Assembly (NCBI GenBank): GCA_018136815.1
Contig: CM030945.1
Coordinates: 1,214,605 to 1,278,604 of the forward strand
DNA: 64,000 nt
Source of the DNA: Isochrysis galbana
Taxonomy: Eukaryota > Haptophyta > Isochrysidales > Isochrysidaceae
Direction of reading: 5' to 3'
Below, in pieces: positions 61,877 through 64,000 of this stretch. Each line of letters opens with the position of its first letter. Position 1 is the first letter of the stretch. A program made the translations under genes and the position numbers. The notes beneath the pieces were generated by a model. It saw only the letters and a list, made by a program, of their open reading frames with translations. It searched no databases and was not told where the DNA came from.

Positions 61877-62515
61877 TTAAACACATGGAATGAATGTCCA
61901 ACCTACTTGTTCACAAATGTGTTTCCATATCTTATCCTGTATGACGAGCTTTTCACGGCTTTTCAGCAGAGAGAACAACATGCTGTGCTCCTCAAGATTG
62001 AGCAATCTCAGCATTTGGCGCAGGCAATACGAGTAGGACAAGAAGTTTTTTCGGTCAGGGCACACCTCTGCAATTGCTTTCTCAAATGGACCCTGTACAA
62101 TGTCGAACATATCTCGAAGTTCGACTTCGATCTCGCGTGATAGGGCGGGTGGTTTTTGTCCTTTCAGCTTGTACAGAAGAAAGGGTGTACTGTCATAGTA
62201 CTTACTCAGTTTGAGGCTCTTCAGTATGGCACGCAAACGCGTATGTGTCAGGTGATCGTAGGTCGTGATTCGATTCTTTTTGAGTTCATTGACTAATTTT
62301 TCAATCACATCATCTGGGATTCCAGAGCTCTGTCTCGCCATGAACGCATTCATCCACTCCTGGAAATGATTGGATCGGCGGTAAGGACTTGATGCGATTG
62401 GGATTTCTTGGTCATGGGGTAAGTACCGATCCGAGGATGGTCCAATGAAATTCCAGCACGTACCGCAAGTAAGGCATGTGTACATGGGTATGTGTATGTG
62501 TGCGGTTAGAGCCAT
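61877..62515 (-). CDS. Viral late transcription factor 3 (VLTF-3)-like gene of giant-virus origin (fossil)
   Basis: One frame of 212 codons on the minus strand. The N-terminus has a small Cys cluster (CLTCGTCW). Then come YRRSNHFQEWMNAFMARQ, IPDDVIEKLVNELKK, LRAILKSLKLSKYYD, DMFDIVQGPFEK, RKNFLSYSYCLRQMLRLL, LFSLLKSREKLVIQDKIW and ICEQVGWTFIPCV. This is the ordered signature of the poxvirus/NCLDV late transcription factor VLTF-3, a hallmark gene of nucleocytoplasmic large DNA viruses (family knowledge). The gene looks whole. Its base composition is more AT-rich than the host genes around it, and it has no introns. No other viral gene is seen beside it; a LINE-type module begins just outside at 62523. 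It is read here as an endogenous viral fragment; age cannot be judged beyond its being undamaged. Confidence 0.85.
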   Translation of the reverse strand: MALTAHIHIPMYTCLTCGTCWNFIGPSSDRYLPHDQEIPIASSPYRRSNHFQEWMNAFMARQSSGIPDDVIEKLVNELKKNRITTYDHLTHTRLRAILKSLKLSKYYDSTPFLLYKLKGQKPPALSREIEVELRDMFDIVQGPFEKAIAEVCPDRKNFLSYSYCLRQMLRLLNLEEHSMLFSLLKSREKLVIQDKIWKHICEQVGWTFIPCV

Positions 62516-62522
62516 CTAATAA

Positions 62523-62900
62523 TATCAACTAAGTTTATACTTGGTTGACCCATGGGGGGCACGAGCCCCCCCCCCCCCTTTCTCCACTCCTCCCCTGCCA
62601 TGGGGGAGGAACCACCCATCCTCCTGGCATGCCTGATGGCTTGCCAGGGCAGGAGACGACTGCCCTACTGACCCACTCTCTCACTCACAGGCTCGCCCCA
62701 TTCGCCCGTCCTGGCCAATCGCCAATCGTGGCCAGCCCATCGCTCCACCCCCCCTCCCCCCTGGTCGACAGGCAGACAGGTGCAGCGTGGAGCGTGGCAC
62801 GAGCGTGGGGGCCCCAGAAGCCAGAGGCGCTCAGGAGCGCCAGCGAGGGAGAGGCAGGGGAGGCCAGGGCCTAGCGCCCTAGCCTCCTCTGCCCCCTGAG
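62523..62900 (+). mobile_element. LINE hairpin and GC-rich module
   Basis: Starts ATCAACTAAGTTTATACTTGG, followed by the GGGGGGCACGAGCCCCCC hairpin, CCTGCCATGGGGGAGGAACC and CCTCCTGGCATGCCTGATGG, as at 43376 and (minus) 9955-9830. A GC-rich stretch then resembles parts of the modules at 9.6-10.3 and 28.3-28.6 kb. The LINE coding fragment at 62.95 kb follows. Confidence 0.6.
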
Positions 62901-62949
62901 GTACAACACGCCTCGAGCCTCCTCGATAAGGCAAAGCTGAACCCGGCAC

Positions 62950-63545
62950 CCGAACGAAGCTAACCCGGCAAGACCAAGCGATAACAATACGTGCGACACT
63001 GAGTGAGGCTGGCATCGAAGCCCCGCCGGAAATCAGGGTGTCCGACAACGAAACAGCACATCACTAGGATGAACAACATATGGATCCACACCAACACAAA
63101 CTACCTAGGAGAACCGGCAGACCTTGCGGGAGTCGCAACCCCAGAGGAAACCCGACAATATCATCCCCCCGCTAGGTGGGAAAATGGACTAAAAGGCCCG
63201 AAAGAAATACATATGGAATACCCGCTAGCGGACGAATACACAATCGGCGGCAAAGCGCACCTCGACCGCATCACAATCTCAGACTTAACACGAGAGCTGG
63301 AGAAAAACGCACCTAGCAACACGCCCCAACCGGCACGTGAGTCTTGGGCTCGAAAAATCAACCTAACCCATGAAGAGTGGAAGGCACGAAGCACGAAGCA
63401 CGTGGCCAGCTTATTTATACACCCTACCTCTACTAAAGCACACAGACAAACACCTGCACTTCAAACACATCACCCACAGGCCCACAAGAGACTGGGCACG
63501 CGAAACCGCTTCGCCATAGCGACCACGAAAACATGCAGATTATTG
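62950..63545 (+). mobile_element. LINE ORF2 C-terminal fragment
   Basis: A frame starting MNNIWIHTNTNYLGEPADLA includes PPARWENGLKG, MEYPLADEYTIGGKAHLDRI, and near 63.45 kb HFKHITHR and RLGTRNRFAIATTKTCRL. The last parts match the LINE at 52.9 kb, whose zinc finger follows directly; here the similarity stops at about 63545, inside the finger. HFKHITHR and RLGTRNRF lie in different frames, so the copy carries at least one frameshift. MEYPLADEYT also matches the copy at 39.4 kb. Confidence 0.7.
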
Positions 63546-63819
63546 TCGCATTCGCGATCGACCTCGTTCGCGCCCTTCGACCTTACTCGTTCGCCGTTCT
63601 GCTCGTTACTCGTTACTCGTAACTCGTTACTCGCTCCTTACCTGGTTGCGCCTCCTTGTAGCCTGTGTATTCCGATTCCCCGGCCTGGTCCTTTTGCTTT
63701 GCGATCGCCTGGGTCCCTCCTTGCCCTCGTTCTCCCCCGCGCTCGCCCTCGTTCTCGTCGCAGGTGTTCGCCGTCGCGGGGCTTTTTCCCAGGATATAAC
63801 AGTTATATAACATTATTTA

Positions 63820-63856
<37 letters not shown>

Positions 63857-64000
63857 GAGGATTCTCGCCCCCGGTGAGTTCCTGTTCTTTCCCCCCAGGT
63901 CAATTTCAATTATTCATCTAGGTGTGACGCATCGGACTTGATCATTGATCAGGGGGACTGGCATCCTGCACGAATCCTACGACCACATTCGACGTGATCA
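63546..64000. other. Unassigned sequence at the right edge, with an (ATT)n microsatellite
   Basis: CTCGTTACTCGTTACTCGTAACTCG (about 63602-63630) is a short tandem repeat. 63813-63854 is a run of about 13 ATT units. TTGTCGCATTCGCGA at 63543-63557 also occurs at 1148-1162 in copy A of the dispersed repeat. No gene recognised. Confidence 0.5.

Overview
The window comes from the nuclear genome of a GC-rich, intron-bearing, flagellated unicellular eukaryote. The evidence is short GT-AG introns and one GC-AG intron, an outer-dynein-arm docking protein, a mitochondrial ribosomal protein, a eukaryotic acetyl-CoA transporter, a eukaryotic-type deubiquitinase, and many LINE, Ty3 and hAT remains. An alga such as a haptophyte fits best (inference). 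The sequence is a draft: two runs of exactly 100 N (11407-11506 and 25743-25842) are placeholder gaps.

Layout. 1-5 kb: signal-peptide exon of a gene leaving the left edge, (GA)n, one copy of an unclassified dispersed repeat, a protein with RPxSA motifs, and a Ty3 scrap. 5-8.3 kb: deubiquitinase with two N-terminal ubiquitin-like domains. 8.3-11.4 kb: GC-rich repeats. 11.5-14 kb (minus): histidyl-tRNA synthetase fused behind an inactive NDP-kinase-like domain. 14.5-25.4 kb: inverted second copy of the unclassified repeat, then a long Ty3 chromovirus carrying a methyltransferase-like domain. 25.8-28.6 kb: LINE and hAT debris. 30-35.3 kb: acetyl-CoA transporter (minus) and acyltransferase-3-like membrane protein (plus), divergent. 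36-46.3 kb: LINE modules and 3' tails around mitochondrial uL23m and an ODA docking protein with a SAM domain. 46.5-49.7 kb (minus): a gene encoding two tandem PstS-like domains and a C-terminal membrane anchor. 50-52 kb: low complexity and a small secreted or plastid-directed protein. 52.6-55.6 kb: broken Ty3 remains with a LINE inserted in them. 56.7-58.2 kb (minus): tRNA-dihydrouridine synthase. 59.9-61.1 kb: unrecognised coiled protein. 61.9-62.5 kb (minus): a fossil of a giant-virus late transcription factor (VLTF-3 type). 62.5-64 kb: more LINE debris.

The host genes do not form one pathway; they are ordinary housekeeping, ciliary and membrane functions separated by mobile DNA. The most unusual items are the NDP-kinase-like/HisRS fusion, the chromovirus with a phage-type cytosine-methyltransferase-like domain, the lone VLTF-3-type gene, and the exon-duplicated phosphate-binding-like surface protein. 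No rRNA, tRNA or CRISPR array was recognised. Splice sites were placed by eye from protein continuity and consensus.
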